Source: Boswellia sacra (taxonomy: Eukaryota; Streptophyta; Magnoliopsida; Sapindales; Burseraceae). Taken from it: 64,000 nucleotides of DNA. Shown one piece after another: positions 44,598 through 55,268 of the stretch. The position numbers and the translations under genes were made by a program. Each line of letters opens with the position of its first letter. The stretch's first letter is position 1. The stretch spans positions 62,001-126,000 of the forward strand of contig SNVD02006955.1 of NCBI GenBank assembly GCA_013180625.2, given 5' to 3'. The notes under the pieces were generated by a model, which saw nothing but the letters and a program-made list of their open reading frames with translations, did no database searches and was not told where the DNA came from.

Positions 44598-44762
44598 CCT
44601 CCCCTAAACCCTTAACCCTAAGAAACCTAGAACCCCAAAACCCCAAAACCCTAAATCCTAAATTCAAGAACACTGAAACCCCCGAAACCCCAAATACCCC
44701 AAAGCCTTAAACCCTAAAATCCAAAACCCCAAATCCTAAACCCTAAAATCCTAAAATCGTCA
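44598..44762. repeat. Degenerate telomere-like repeat tract (CCCTAAA-related)
   Basis: The tract contains CCCTAAAC, CCCTTAACCCTAAG, AACCCCAAAACCCTAAAT and AACCCTAAAATCC blocks. This is an irregular array around the plant telomere unit CCCTAAA on the + strand. It could be an old interstitial telomeric patch, or chance enrichment through slippage. Confidence 0.7.
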
Positions 44763-46320
44763 TCGTCTCTCACCTCCACTCCACCGCAATCTGTCACATA
44801 TGTCACAGCCACCTCCGCCCTCCTCTGCCCTGACTCACCTGCAACGTCCTCTGTTGTCGCCTAAAAAAAACACTAGCCCGTGCACATGTAAGCTCTAATT
44901 TTTCTAGTCCGTGTGCTGTTGATCTCTTTCTTTCATCCAATTTTTCATTCATCCACATTTTTCTTGTCATTAAGGAGAAGGTGACTCCTAAGGTTTTTTA
45001 TTTTCCAATTTTCTCATATATGGGTGTGCATCCGCAAACAGCCTCATGATTTCTAAGGGATTTCATTCCCTCTAGAGTAGTCGCCCTTCCCCATCCTTCA
45101 ATTTTCTTTTTTTTTTTCTCCTTCTTCGTTTTTAGTTTTCATGTTTAGAATTAAAATGAATCTAGTTTAATTTGGGTTTTTTTGTAATTTTTAGTTTCTG
45201 ACATCATAACAAACAATAAATTTTGTTATTTATCTTTAATTTCAGTTTCGAAATTTCAATAATTGCTTTTTATTATCTTGTGTTTGCTTTTTTTTTTTTT
45301 GCATATGTCCAATGCTTTTTTATTTTTGTTTTTTATTCTTTGCTCGTGAACATCGGTTTTAATTGCTATTGTTATTTATGTTCTTAGGTGGGCCATGAAA
45401 GGGCTGTGAAATTCTTTTGGTGCTTGAGTGATTCGAGAGGTCCAACGAGATAAAAGACCAATCACCAAATCAACCATCTCGTCTAGAGCAACTTTTAGGT
45501 ATCCATTTCTCTTGTAATTTTTTTAATTATTCGTTTTTAATGGTGACTAACCACTTATTTTCTATCGGGTTTATGAGGTTTTTCTAAATTGATGGAGGTT
45601 GGGAGGGATCGGTTGATCAAGGTTAGGTATTTGAGGTTCAGATCATATAGACAAAGTGCTTGCTGAGATGAAATTTCCCCATCAAATATTTATATATATT
45701 TTTCGAAAAGAGAACATACATTTCTTCCATTTACCCTGTTATATTTGGGTTTTTGAGTAGAAAATCTGAACCAACCCAATCAACCGGATGCCTCCAGTCT
45801 TTCATCTCCTTTATGCTTTTTTTTTCCCTTTCTTTTTTCGAATTAAAGATCGGTATCAATGTACTTCTTGCATGGCTGCATTTGTAGTGCAAAGTTTCAT
45901 GTTGGTATTTGTTTGATTTAAAGCATGATTAGATACGCCAACCCTCTAAGATTTTTAGATTGTATTTTGTTCTTAACCTTACCCATATGAGATTATAAGT
46001 ACTGTTTCTTGGCATATTCTCATTTAGTCATTTGTTTTGGAAGATTAATACTTAATTATGTTAACAATGTTAGAGGATAAGCTAATTTGGAAGATCACTC
46101 TTGGATAGAATAAGAGATTTCGGAGACAATTCACATGTAATGTATTTACACAATTTGAAGAGCAACGAAGGCAAAGATTAATTCATTCACATCATATGCA
46201 TATGGAGAAATATAATATTTGACTGACAACACCCTTCTTATACTTAATTTCCCACAACATACTTTAATTCAAGTATTTTAATCATTAAGTTTTCAACAAC
46301 TTTGCTAACAATTTATATGT
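44763..46320. other. AT-rich DNA, no gene recognised
   Basis: A CT/CCACC-rich start (44760-44900) resembles a leader sequence. T-rich intron-like DNA follows. Short segments such as 45400-45500 ('gtgaaattcttttggtgctt') look coding-like but I cannot assign them. Confidence 0.4.
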
Positions 46321-46398
46321 TTTCTTTTTCTTTATTAATTTAACTCCAACCTTTAAAAGTTTCTTTTTCTTTATTAATTTAACTCCAACCTTTGTTTT
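46321..46398. repeat. 39-bp tandem duplication beside the rDNA block
   Basis: 'tttctttttctttattaatt' followed by 'taactccaacctttaaaag' occurs twice, period 39 bp, the second copy ending 'ctttgtttt'. It marks the left edge of the GC-rich rDNA-derived block. Confidence 0.9.
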
Positions 46399-46436
46399 AA
46401 GAATTGAAGATAAGCATGCAGGCCATCGCGCCCACA

Positions 46437-46530
46437 CATGCAGCACCCAGCGCCCATGCATGCAGCACCAACGCCCAGCCTTGCAGCCCCATCGCCCAAC
46501 CATGCTGCCCACAGCGTCCATGCATGCAAC
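46437..46530 (-). repeat. GC-rich repeat, inverted relative to 47320-47412
   Basis: Its reverse complement matches 47320-47412 closely ('gctgtggg', 'tgggcgatgggg', 'ggctgggcgttggtgctgca', 'tgcatgggcgctgggtgct'). It consists of TGCATGCATGGGC-type sub-repeats. The two copies flank the 18S fragment and the 110-bp repeats in opposite orientations. Confidence 0.85.
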
Positions 46531-46599
46531 CCCCATCTTCGAGCCCTTGGCCTCACGGCTCAGGGCGCTCATGCGGGCGTCGGCGTCGCGAAGGAATGC

Positions 46600-46842
46600 A
46601 ACCTGGTTGATCCTGCCAGTAGTCATATGCTTGTCTCAAAGATTAAGCCATGCATGTGTAAGTATGAACTAATTCAGACTGTGAAACTACGAATGGCTCA
46701 TTAAATCAGTTATAGTTTGTTTGATGGCATTTGTTACTCGGATAACCGTAGTAATTCTAGGGCTAATATGTGCACCAAACCCCGACTTCTGAAAGGGACG
46801 CATTTATTAGATAAAAGGTCGACGCGGGCTTTGCCCGTTGCT
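46600..46842 (+). rRNA. 18S rRNA 5'-end fragment (pseudogene)
   Basis: Starts ACCTGGTTGATCCTGCCAGT and continues through 'catatgcttgtctcaaagat', 'ggctcattaaatcagttata' and 'taaaaggtcgacgcgggct' to 'gcccgttgct'. This is the first ~240 bp of cytoplasmic 18S rRNA, with few changes. It then switches abruptly to the 110-bp repeat. 'ggcgtcgcgaaggaatgc' just upstream may be external transcribed spacer. It cannot make a functional rRNA. Confidence 0.95.
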
Positions 46843-46856
46843 TGGGTGCCCATGGT

Positions 46857-47300
46857 GCTGCCCTTGCTGCACGGATGAGCGCTGGCTAACCTCCCTTGGG
46901 GCTTGGGTGTTGCCCACGATGTGCCCCTCATACTGCAGTTGTCGCTGCACGTTGGGCGCCTATTGTGCTGCCCTTGCTGCACCGATGGACGCTGGCTAAC
47001 CTCCCTTGGGGCTTAGGTGTTGCCCACGACGTGCCCCTCGTGCTGTAGTTGTCGCTGCATGTTGGGAGCCCATGGTGCTACCCTTGCTGCATGGATGGGC
47101 GCTGGCTAACCTCCCTTGGGGCTTAGGTATTGCCCATGATGTGCCCCTCGTGCTGCGGCTGTTGCTGCACGTTGGGCGCTCGTTGGGCTGCCCTTGCTGC
47201 ATGGGTGGGCGCTGGCTAACCTCCTTTGGGGCTTGGGCGCTGCCTGTGGTGTTGCCCTTGTTGCATGGATGGGCGCTGGCTAACCTCCCTTGGGGCTACG
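46857..47300 (+). repeat. ~110-bp GC-rich tandem repeat, four units plus a partial
   Basis: Units start at 46857, 46967, 47077 and 47187, exactly 110 bp apart, with a shortened unit from 47251. Each contains 'gctgcccttgctgca', 'gcgctggctaacctccctt' and 'tgttgcccacgatgtgcccc'. Its place between rRNA fragments suggests derivation from rDNA spacer or ETS repeats, though I cannot confirm the source. Long open frames across it (for example 47006-47563) follow from GC content and period and are not genes. Confidence 0.92.
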
Positions 47301-47319
47301 AGTGCTGCATGCATGGGCG

Positions 47320-47412
47320 CTATGCGCTGCATGCATGGGCACTGTGGGTTGCATGCATGGGCGATGGGGTTGCTAGGCTGGGCGTTGGTGCTGCATGCAT
47401 GGGCGCTGGGTG
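47320..47412 (+). repeat. GC-rich TGCATGCATGGGC sub-repeat block
   Basis: Inverted partner of 46437-46530. It joins directly to the 25S fragment. Confidence 0.85.
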
Positions 47413-47532
47413 CTCGCGCCCCAGGTTTTGTGGCGACCGCCACGCCCTCCTACTCATCGGGGCCTGGCGCTTGCCCCGACGGCCGGGTATAGGTCGCGCG
47501 CTTCAGTGCCATCCATTTTCGGGGCTAGTTGA

Positions 47533-47566
<34 letters not shown>

Positions 47567-47717
47567 ATTTTGACTTCTATGTCCACCGTCCTACTGTCTT
47601 AATCGACCAACACCCTTTGTAGGTTCTAGGTTAGCGCGCAGTTGGGCACCGTAACCCGGCTTTCGGTTCATCCCGCATCGCTAGTTCTGCTTAGCAAAAA
47701 TGGCCCACTTGGAGCTT
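47413..47717 (-). rRNA. 25S rRNA internal fragment, antisense (pseudogene)
   Basis: Reverse complement of plant 25S rRNA. Recognisable are 'cgccccaggttttg', 'ctcatcggggcctgg', 'agttgattcggcaggtgagt', 'ttaatcgaccaacacccttt', 'ttagcgcgcagttgggcacc' and 'aaaaatggcccacttggagc'. It spans about 300 internal bases of the ~3.4-kb molecule. Its orientation is opposite to the 18S piece, so this is not a truncated normal rDNA unit. Confidence 0.93.
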
Positions 47718-48124
47718 TACTCATTTGAAGGGATAATATTGTTAGTGATTCCAGGTCGGCACTCAAGTTTGCCATGCAACCCTATGGTGTTATCTCTCAA
47801 TCTGCTTGAAGCATGTCTAGGGGCACCATGTGCGATCTACGTTAAAAATGGCTCTTAGAGTGTGTAAATGATTCTATGTTGCCCTCATCTTGTCAAGATT
47901 AGTGCAAGTTTCATTCTTTATTTTTAACCTTCTTCTATCTTGAAACTATTGCGTTCATTATAACCGTGGTCATAGCTATCATGTAATGTTGAGACCTTAC
48001 AATCTAATTAGGCATAACCGTGGCATTATTTTATTTCTAGCTCCACTTAAGGTATATCACAAACAAAAAATTAAAAAAAACCCCTCTATTCTTTTCTACT
48101 CATATTTGATAGGTTTGGTGATTG

Positions 48125-48127
<3 letters not shown>
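47718..48127. other. AT-richer DNA right of the rDNA block
   Basis: No rRNA match continues. Nothing recognised. Confidence 0.4.
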
Positions 48128-48201
<74 letters not shown>

Positions 48202-48213
48202 GCACGCACGCAC
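48128..48213. repeat. (CT)n(CA)n(CGCA)n microsatellite
   Basis: About 30 CT units with single interruptions are followed by CA units and three GCAC/CGCA units. Open frames across it are artefacts. Confidence 0.97.
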
Positions 48214-48329
48214 ATATGCTGAAATCAAGTTGTATTGGTAAAACAATTGCCCTCGTCATTGTTTTAAGGGGTATATTTTTTAGACCAAAATTTCAAATGG
48301 CGATGTTTGTAAAAAAATTAAAAATGAGC

Positions 48330-48560
48330 CCGTCTTTTTTTGAGGAATTATTTTAAAAAAATGTTAAGTGATTGTTGTTTAAAATGGTGACTTTTGCACA
48401 AAAAATGAAGTGGTCATTTTGAAGGGGATTATTTTAAAAAATTAAAGTGATCATTAATTTAAATGGCTACTTTTGCCCCAAAATATGGTGTGGTCATTTT
48501 TTAATGGGATTTTTTTTTGAAATAAAATAATGTGATCAATATTTTACATAGCTATTATAG
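48330..48560. repeat. Imperfect ~79-bp tandem repeat, about three units
   Basis: Units share 'atggt/ctgacttttgc', 'aaatgaagtggtcatttt' and 'gggattattttaaaaaatt'. The spacing between equivalent points at 48391 and 48470 is 79 bp. Confidence 0.6.
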
Positions 48561-51435
48561 CCAAAAAATGTAATATATATAAAAAAGAAATTGTTGATCT
48601 ACTATGTATATTGCCGAGCAAAAGAAATTATGGGCAATGCATATCAACACTACAGTCTCCAAGAAAAAGAAAAATATAAAGCAATACTTTATTTAGTTGG
48701 AAAGTCGATCTCTAATGGATGAAAAAGAGAAAAATAAATGTTGATGAAAAGAAAATTTTATATATACGGGTCCAAAACAATAGTTTGATTTTAAAAAATA
48801 GGTTTTGAATATAAATGATCAAAGAAATTAGGGTTTAATAAATGTTGATGGGTTTACAAAGCAAAATTTTTAATTTATTTCTTAGCACTTTTACTTATGT
48901 CCTTATTAGCGAAATTTTATACAAATATTTTAGTAAATAAATTATATTTAGAAAATTAGGGTGAAGGAGTATTAAAATGGCATTCAAATATTTGTGTCCG
49001 GATAAAAGTTAAAAAAAAAATTAGTTTTTTCATTACGATAAAATTGTCTTATAATAAGTATTTACTCATAAATTAGAAATTTAGAATTTAAGATGTATTA
49101 CAATTGTAGAGGCTAAATCCAGTAATTATAAAATTAGATTTTCAATCCAAAGTCTAAATTGAGGGTCATACTACCATCCACCTGTTGTACACATACAGCA
49201 GTGTTTTAAACCGTGCGATCAGGTTGTTAAGTCCAGCCTCTAATCCAACTGCTCTCCTTCACTTGAATATCTTATGCAATTTTTACCTTCTACCGCTTAT
49301 TCTGGTAGCATTAAAAATCGACCCAAGATTTACAATTTCACCCCTTTATCATCCGTCAGTCTTTCATTTCCAGTAGGTGATAAACGATCTGGCCGAATCG
49401 TCGACTGATCCTCCGTCCGTCTGGGCATTCTGTACATCAATCATGCAAGAGTGGAAGCTGTAGAAGAGTGGAAGCCTCCACGGTTGTTCTCATATTGCCT
49501 CAATCTTTCATCCTGTGGCATTTTGTGAACATCGCAACAGACGATACAAACAAGGTATTCTGCGTGTTATAGTTTGGTTGTTTACAACCTATAGCTTAGG
49601 GAATCTATATCATATTCATTTGTTTTGAGGCTGTGGGTTTCAGATATTGGCTTTGTATGTCTAGAAGCATAGTTTCCTAGAGGCCATGACACTTGTTCTG
49701 CTGGGTTTGAAGTGGTGGCTGTAGTTATTCTTTGACTCGCCATATATCATCGTTAAAAAAGGGACATCAGCTTGCAATTAAAGTAGTGGATATGTGGTAA
49801 CAAGTTGTAATTTGTCAATGTTGACATATTTATTAAGTTATCTATGCCACCATTTAGATTCATAACATCTCCATTCAGATAGGGGCATCGCGATTGTTTA
49901 GTTGAATATTTTGGAGAGTTTGCAAACTTTTAATATATTATTGTGTTATTAGTAAAATATGTTACTTATCGCAATAAAATCTGGGTGTCATATAGTATTT
50001 CTTGGTTACAACATTGAAGTGTGTTGTACTATTAAATCCCTTGTTACATTGTCTACAAATGCATTTGTAACATTTTTGCAGTTAATTTTAGAAAAATAAG
50101 AATGAAGCTGTTTTATTGCAAATAATTAGTAGTTTACTTGTTTCCCTATTTTCCATAATGAGTATGCAATGATAGTTACTTGGGCATTAAGCTGCACCAC
50201 ACCAAAAAATGTTGAAGAAAGATATGTGTTTGGAGGTGAGATTCGATTAGCTTTTTTTTTTTTTTTACTTGTTTTAACTCATTACTGCATATCCCATGTA
50301 GGATATAAATGGGAATTTAATGATTTAGCCTCATACGACTGCATGTGATATGGTTGTTATTGCATCTTCACAAGTTTATTTAAATATAATGTATATAATG
50401 TGGTGAGACAATAGATAAGAGTGATCCCATGCTTTGTGAACCTTGAATGTAGGAAATTCTTGTGACATTTGGTTTTGATACCATAAATGTCTACCTTAAT
50501 GCATTAATGATTAATTATACGAATAACATATTTGTAATTATTATTGTGAAGAACATAATTAGTTAAGTAGCACTGAAGAAATTTCCAATAGTCTTGTTAG
50601 TATGATGCCTTCTCAGGTGTAATTATAGGAACAAGTTTCCAACAGTCTTGGTTGTTCAAACTCTTTGGGAGAATCCCAGGAGGTCATACTGGTGCCTATC
50701 CTGGAGAAGCATTTAGTTATTGGAAGGCATAAATCTTGGGAGTAATGGTTGAGTACAGTTTAATGTGTTTAGGATACGATTGCAGGGTGACTACCTTGTA
50801 AAAGTAATATAAGATTGAGATATATTATTTTTAAAAATTTAATTCGATAAACATGTTGTGAACATGGATCAATCAGGTGTTTACGATTGTTGCAATAAGG
50901 CGTATACAATTGTTGCTATGGCGGAGTAGACTATAAGATAGTGTGTTATTAGAGTAATGGCTAAGTTTAGGTAGATTGTTGTCTGTGAGAAATGCAAGTC
51001 TATAATACTGTATTTGATCTTCTTATATTAGTCTATTATATTTGGTCCTTAAAAAGTAGAAATTGCAGTTATGGTAATGCAAGTTTATGGTTTAGGATTA
51101 AAATTTGGTATATAAGTGGTATAAGGTACATGATTTTAAAATCGGCTATGTATGGAACATCGTTATAGTGAACATTTTTGTCATGCCATTTTGAATTTAT
51201 AGAGGTCATCGTTGCAAATGGTATTGAAGCAGTTTAACAGATGTGTTGGATTGCAGTCGTTCAAATAACTTTCATTTGTGCTGACATGATAATACTTTCT
51301 TAAACCGTTGACTCATTTGTTAATGTGCCCTAAATTTATGCAGCCCCAAGCGCCTATCATAAAGCTTGGAGTCGTTTGTTGATGTGTTAGTTGTCATACC
51401 TTCACACTTCATGTTAGGTAAATTTGTTGCATCAA

Positions 51436-51470
<35 letters not shown>

Positions 51471-53039
51471 TGATCTAGGTCTTGATAGGTACTTGCACGA
51501 ATAAACATCTTCCTTTCAACCATGCATTTGAATGCTAGTTGTCAAACCATACAAATAATGGACTCCATGTGTGTGATCAAGATATTATTACATATAGTTT
51601 TACACCTACAATAATTAATGAGTACCAAAATGCAAAGATTTTCTAGGTAGATAGGTTCTTCAGGTAGTGCCTATGTCGTTAGTAATTACTTTTTCAGTTA
51701 CATTGGTCAGTGTTGCCTCATTAAGTAGTTAGTTAGTCGGGTTTGAATTGACACCGAATTTATATTGTTTCATCTCTTTTTGCACATAACATATTGTGGG
51801 ATAGAATGAATTAAGTATGCATGCTAGAGAATAGGCAATTTAGTTGTTCCAACATATTTTCTATGAAGTAACAATTCCCCATTTTCATAAAATCTCTACA
51901 TGTTATATACTTGGAATTGTAGGAGATATGACAACTAAGTTTGGTGTTAGTACTTTTGCTTTGTGTCTTGCTCTACATCATGGGTTTAAATTATTTACCC
52001 ATGTGAAGTAATTTTGACAATCAAATTTTATGCTATTTACATGTTCATTTTGATATTTGAAACTGGATTACATTCTTATTAATATTAACTTGTAAATGTT
52101 ACAGCCTTTGGAAGGTTTAAAACATAGCAACAAGATGCTTTATAAAATGAAATACAATCATGCGAGACTTTGTTGTCAGTCAAGTATTATAGAATTTGTG
52201 AACAATTATTTAGTAGACATGTATTTGCACGACTGTGGGTTTGAATTTGGATGAATACCTGGAATAGTCAGCAACTCATCTCTTGATGTTTTTAAACCTC
52301 TGTTAATAATGAAATAACACTTTGTGTTGAATTTCATATTTGCCTTAATGTCAGATGAAATCGTTTGGAAATAAGTTTTATAAAAAAGTATAAACATTTG
52401 TAGAGGGTGTTTATGTTTTCGGTCATTTAAACACTTTTATTTGAATCTACAGCAATTATGAAATGTGATTCGAAATTAAATTGCAATCTGTGTCATGTCA
52501 CATTTAGCCCCTTGTACAATCCGTGTTCTCCTTACGGTATCCAATTGCATTGGAAAGGAAACTGCAAAACTGTGTCATGAAACTTTGTCTATGTTTTATC
52601 TTAATCATGAAGTGCTCTGCAATCAACCCTTTTAGCATTCGATTTTACCTTACTGCCTATGGTTGGTGGCATTTACTACAATTTAAGTTTGTGGACTGGG
52701 CAATATTATTCATTCACGTGGGGTGACATTTGTGTGCAACTGCAATTCATTACGTTTGTTAAACATCTGACACTTGTTAGTTGATCTAAATGTTTTTTGC
52801 TGGCTTATTTACGTGTCTACGGGTTATCGTATTTAGCTTAAGTTATTGTCTGACTGTATGTTCCAGTGTATTGTATTTAGCTTAAGTTATTGTTTTTTAT
52901 ATAAGCAGTAAAGACCCAGCAATGAGGTTTATAGAATTCGTTAAATACTACAACATTGGTTTATTACAAGTGAGATTTTCGTTCTGGATCCAAACATGTG
53001 ATTTGTATCGCTTAATGAGACTATTATGTCCTTTGCAGA
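48561..53039. other. AT-rich DNA left of the plant-mobile-domain-like gene
   Basis: About 4.5 kb with no recognised protein. An (AT)n microsatellite lies at about 51440-51467. A somewhat GC-richer patch with leader-like sequence at 49150-49560 might be the left end or promoter of the MULE that follows, but I could not find a terminal repeat shared with the right side. Confidence 0.4.
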
Positions 53040-55268
53040 CGCGTAGAAGTCGTTTGTCACCTGCACATATTAATATGTTTGAGAAAGTACGAAGAAGGTC
53101 AAAGTCAGTGGTAAATTCAACTACTTGTGCACAAGAACTTGTCAATGCAGTGAGTTAAACAACTTTATATTTTCCTTATTGAAATGTAATATATGGTTAA
53201 TAACTATTAGGTGTGGCGAAGGTAATGTTTTTGCCCGCCGTCACTGTCATTACCCTGTGTACTTTATTATGAATATGACATTTGCCTTGTTTACATGCAT
53301 TAGTTTCTGTGGTATATTTTAAAGCCTTAGACACTGGATCAATATAAAGATAGTTGTGCTGTTAGCTTTTGTATAACTTTTGTCTAAATTTGTTTAACAG
53401 TTATCATGTCAACAATGCATTTTGAGAAATAGGTTCTGGCACCAAGATAACATTGACCACGCGACAAACCTCGACAAGAAGGAGAAATTTTGTAATAGAT
53501 TTGAGACGTACAACGGTAAACCTGACATTTCCCTAATTACAAGAAAAATGTATGTATTTTACAGTCCGGAGCGGTTTGTGTGATGTGTTTCAACACTCAC
53601 AAATGTTCAGAAGGAGGTTGTAAGACGCATGGGGTTTGTGACAATTGTTAATACTAACTGGGGGAGATTACGACGATCCGTATGTGCAAAGCTCATCCAC
53701 GATTGGAATCTCGTGACATCTATGCTTTTGATCAATGGCGTTGAGTTACACATTCATGAAGACAGCTTTATGGAAACTATGGGCATTAGCGACAAAAGGT
53801 CTACAATATGCTTTGAAGGTCTTGAATCTGACATAGCAGACCTCCAAAAGAGGTTCCATTGCACATCTAGTGGCATACGCCTTGCATGTCTTGTAGACAC
53901 AATGCACAACTCGATGTTGGCAGATGATGATTTCCTGAGGACCTTTTTTCTGTTTGCCCTAGGTACTTTGCTATGTCCGACCTCAACAACACATGTTCGC
54001 ACTTCGTATTTGCATCTTCTAAAAGATGTCAACATCGTCAATGAACTAAATTGGTACCAATTCTGTTTCCTTACCCTTCGTGAAAGTGTACTGAAGTACA
54101 AAAGCTCCAAGTCTTCTAACATATATGGTTGCCTTCTTTTTCTCCATGTATTTCTTCATTAAAGTTTTATTTACCAGCCAAAGGCGATGTACATATATAA
54201 GCTTGCACATTCTTGGAGTCAATGGTTATTATTAATTTTTTTCATATTTGATGTATGTAACTATTCTATGTCCACCATGCTTCCACACATCTTGCTCTTG
54301 TAGATAGATCAATTCCTCCAATCATTGTTTGGGATGACGCTAAGATACGAAGATGTCTATTGTGGTTACGTAAGGAACATAGGCGGCATACACTAATGGT
54401 ATACCTCTAATTTCCTCCGGTCCCAAACTATTTGTTAAAGTTTCGACTATTTCTCTTCACCGAGGTCATTTCTGTAATATTTTATGTCTTTACATGGTCC
54501 CCACAATTATGTTTCCTAGATCACATCATTTATCGAACATAATCTGACTTTAACTGCTAACATTGACATCAACCGTTAATATGTTATCTTCAATTGGATC
54601 TAATTGGATAGATATAATTTGGTTTGAACTACAAACCAATGCATCTTGTAAGAAATTTGTGTCTAACTTCTCTTTTTTTGTCCTATTGTTCTATGTTCAT
54701 GGTACTATTAAATATTATTACGCCTTTGTTACAAGCTTATATATTTATGTATCAGTTGGTCATAGATCAATCTATGCGTTGGTATAACATATCAGAATTT
54801 CCCTTTTAGCTTACTTCTTTATGCATGTGAACAGATGTACCGGCTGTACATTATGTATCGAACTAATCCGAAGCTTATATATTGAACCCAATGTTCCGGC
54901 TAATCACATGTAGTTTTTTATTGTTCACTCCATTGTTATTACAAATTTCTGCCATACAGCTTTGTAAATTAACTATGCTTCTTCATGATAATGGAAAAAA
55001 ACTGTGTTTTTCAAATATGTCGACTTGCTCTGATGCAGCTACTACCACGTCTACAAACATGCCTAACCCTATATGACTTGTCATTTTGCAGGATCAAATG
55101 CGGGCTATTGTTAAAAACCCTTTCACTATCTCCGATACTGAACGCCGGTTGCATGACATTAAAGACAGACTAAATTTCATTTTTTCCCTTCAAGCAATAT
55201 CTCACGAATCTACACAAGTCATCCTGCAGAAATTGGAACATGTAATCAGTGCCCTTGCCAACAAATAA
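53040..55268 (+). pseudogene. MULE-associated plant-mobile-domain-like gene, multi-exon
   Basis: Predicted exons: 53040-53149 (RRSRLSPAHINMFEKVRRRS); about 53400-53515 (LSCQQCILRNRFWHQDN); about 53568-54162 (PERFV, TGA, then TNVQKEVVRRMGFVTIVN, NWGRLRRSVCAKLIHDWN, GVELHIHEDSFMETMGIS, FALGTLLCPTSTTHV and NIYGCLLFLHVF); about 54304-54400 (PPIIVWDDAKIRRCLLWLRK); 55092-55268 (DQMRAIVKNPFTISDTERRL to ALANK). The middle resembles the transposon-linked 'aminotransferase-like/plant mobile domain' proteins, which have a GFGxLL, LC.WLLDNFD, ALGTLLCP, GCLLFLQLFY order. It converges on the transposase at 58114-60454. One in-frame TGA at about 53579-53581 probably inactivates it. Function is unknown. Confidence 0.6.

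Noticed and set aside
46285..46704. Several overlapping open frames around the 18S start
   Set aside because: They are readings of spacer repeats and 18S rRNA on both strands, not proteins.
47006..47563. 185-codon open frame across the GC-rich repeats and 25S fragment
   Set aside because: The frame stays open because the 110-bp units are GC-rich and the frame runs into antisense 25S rRNA. The peptide is repetitive and matches no family.
47986..48222. 78-codon frame ending in Ser/Leu and Thr/His repeats
   Set aside because: Its second half is the CT/CA microsatellite.
49150..49560. Left terminal repeat of the second MULE
   Set aside because: The patch looks different from its surroundings, but no inverted match was found in 60455-64000.
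53754..54122. Minus-strand 122-codon frame opposite the plant-mobile-domain-like exon
   Set aside because: The plus strand carries recognisable motifs and splice-flanked exons. The minus-strand frame is a shadow.
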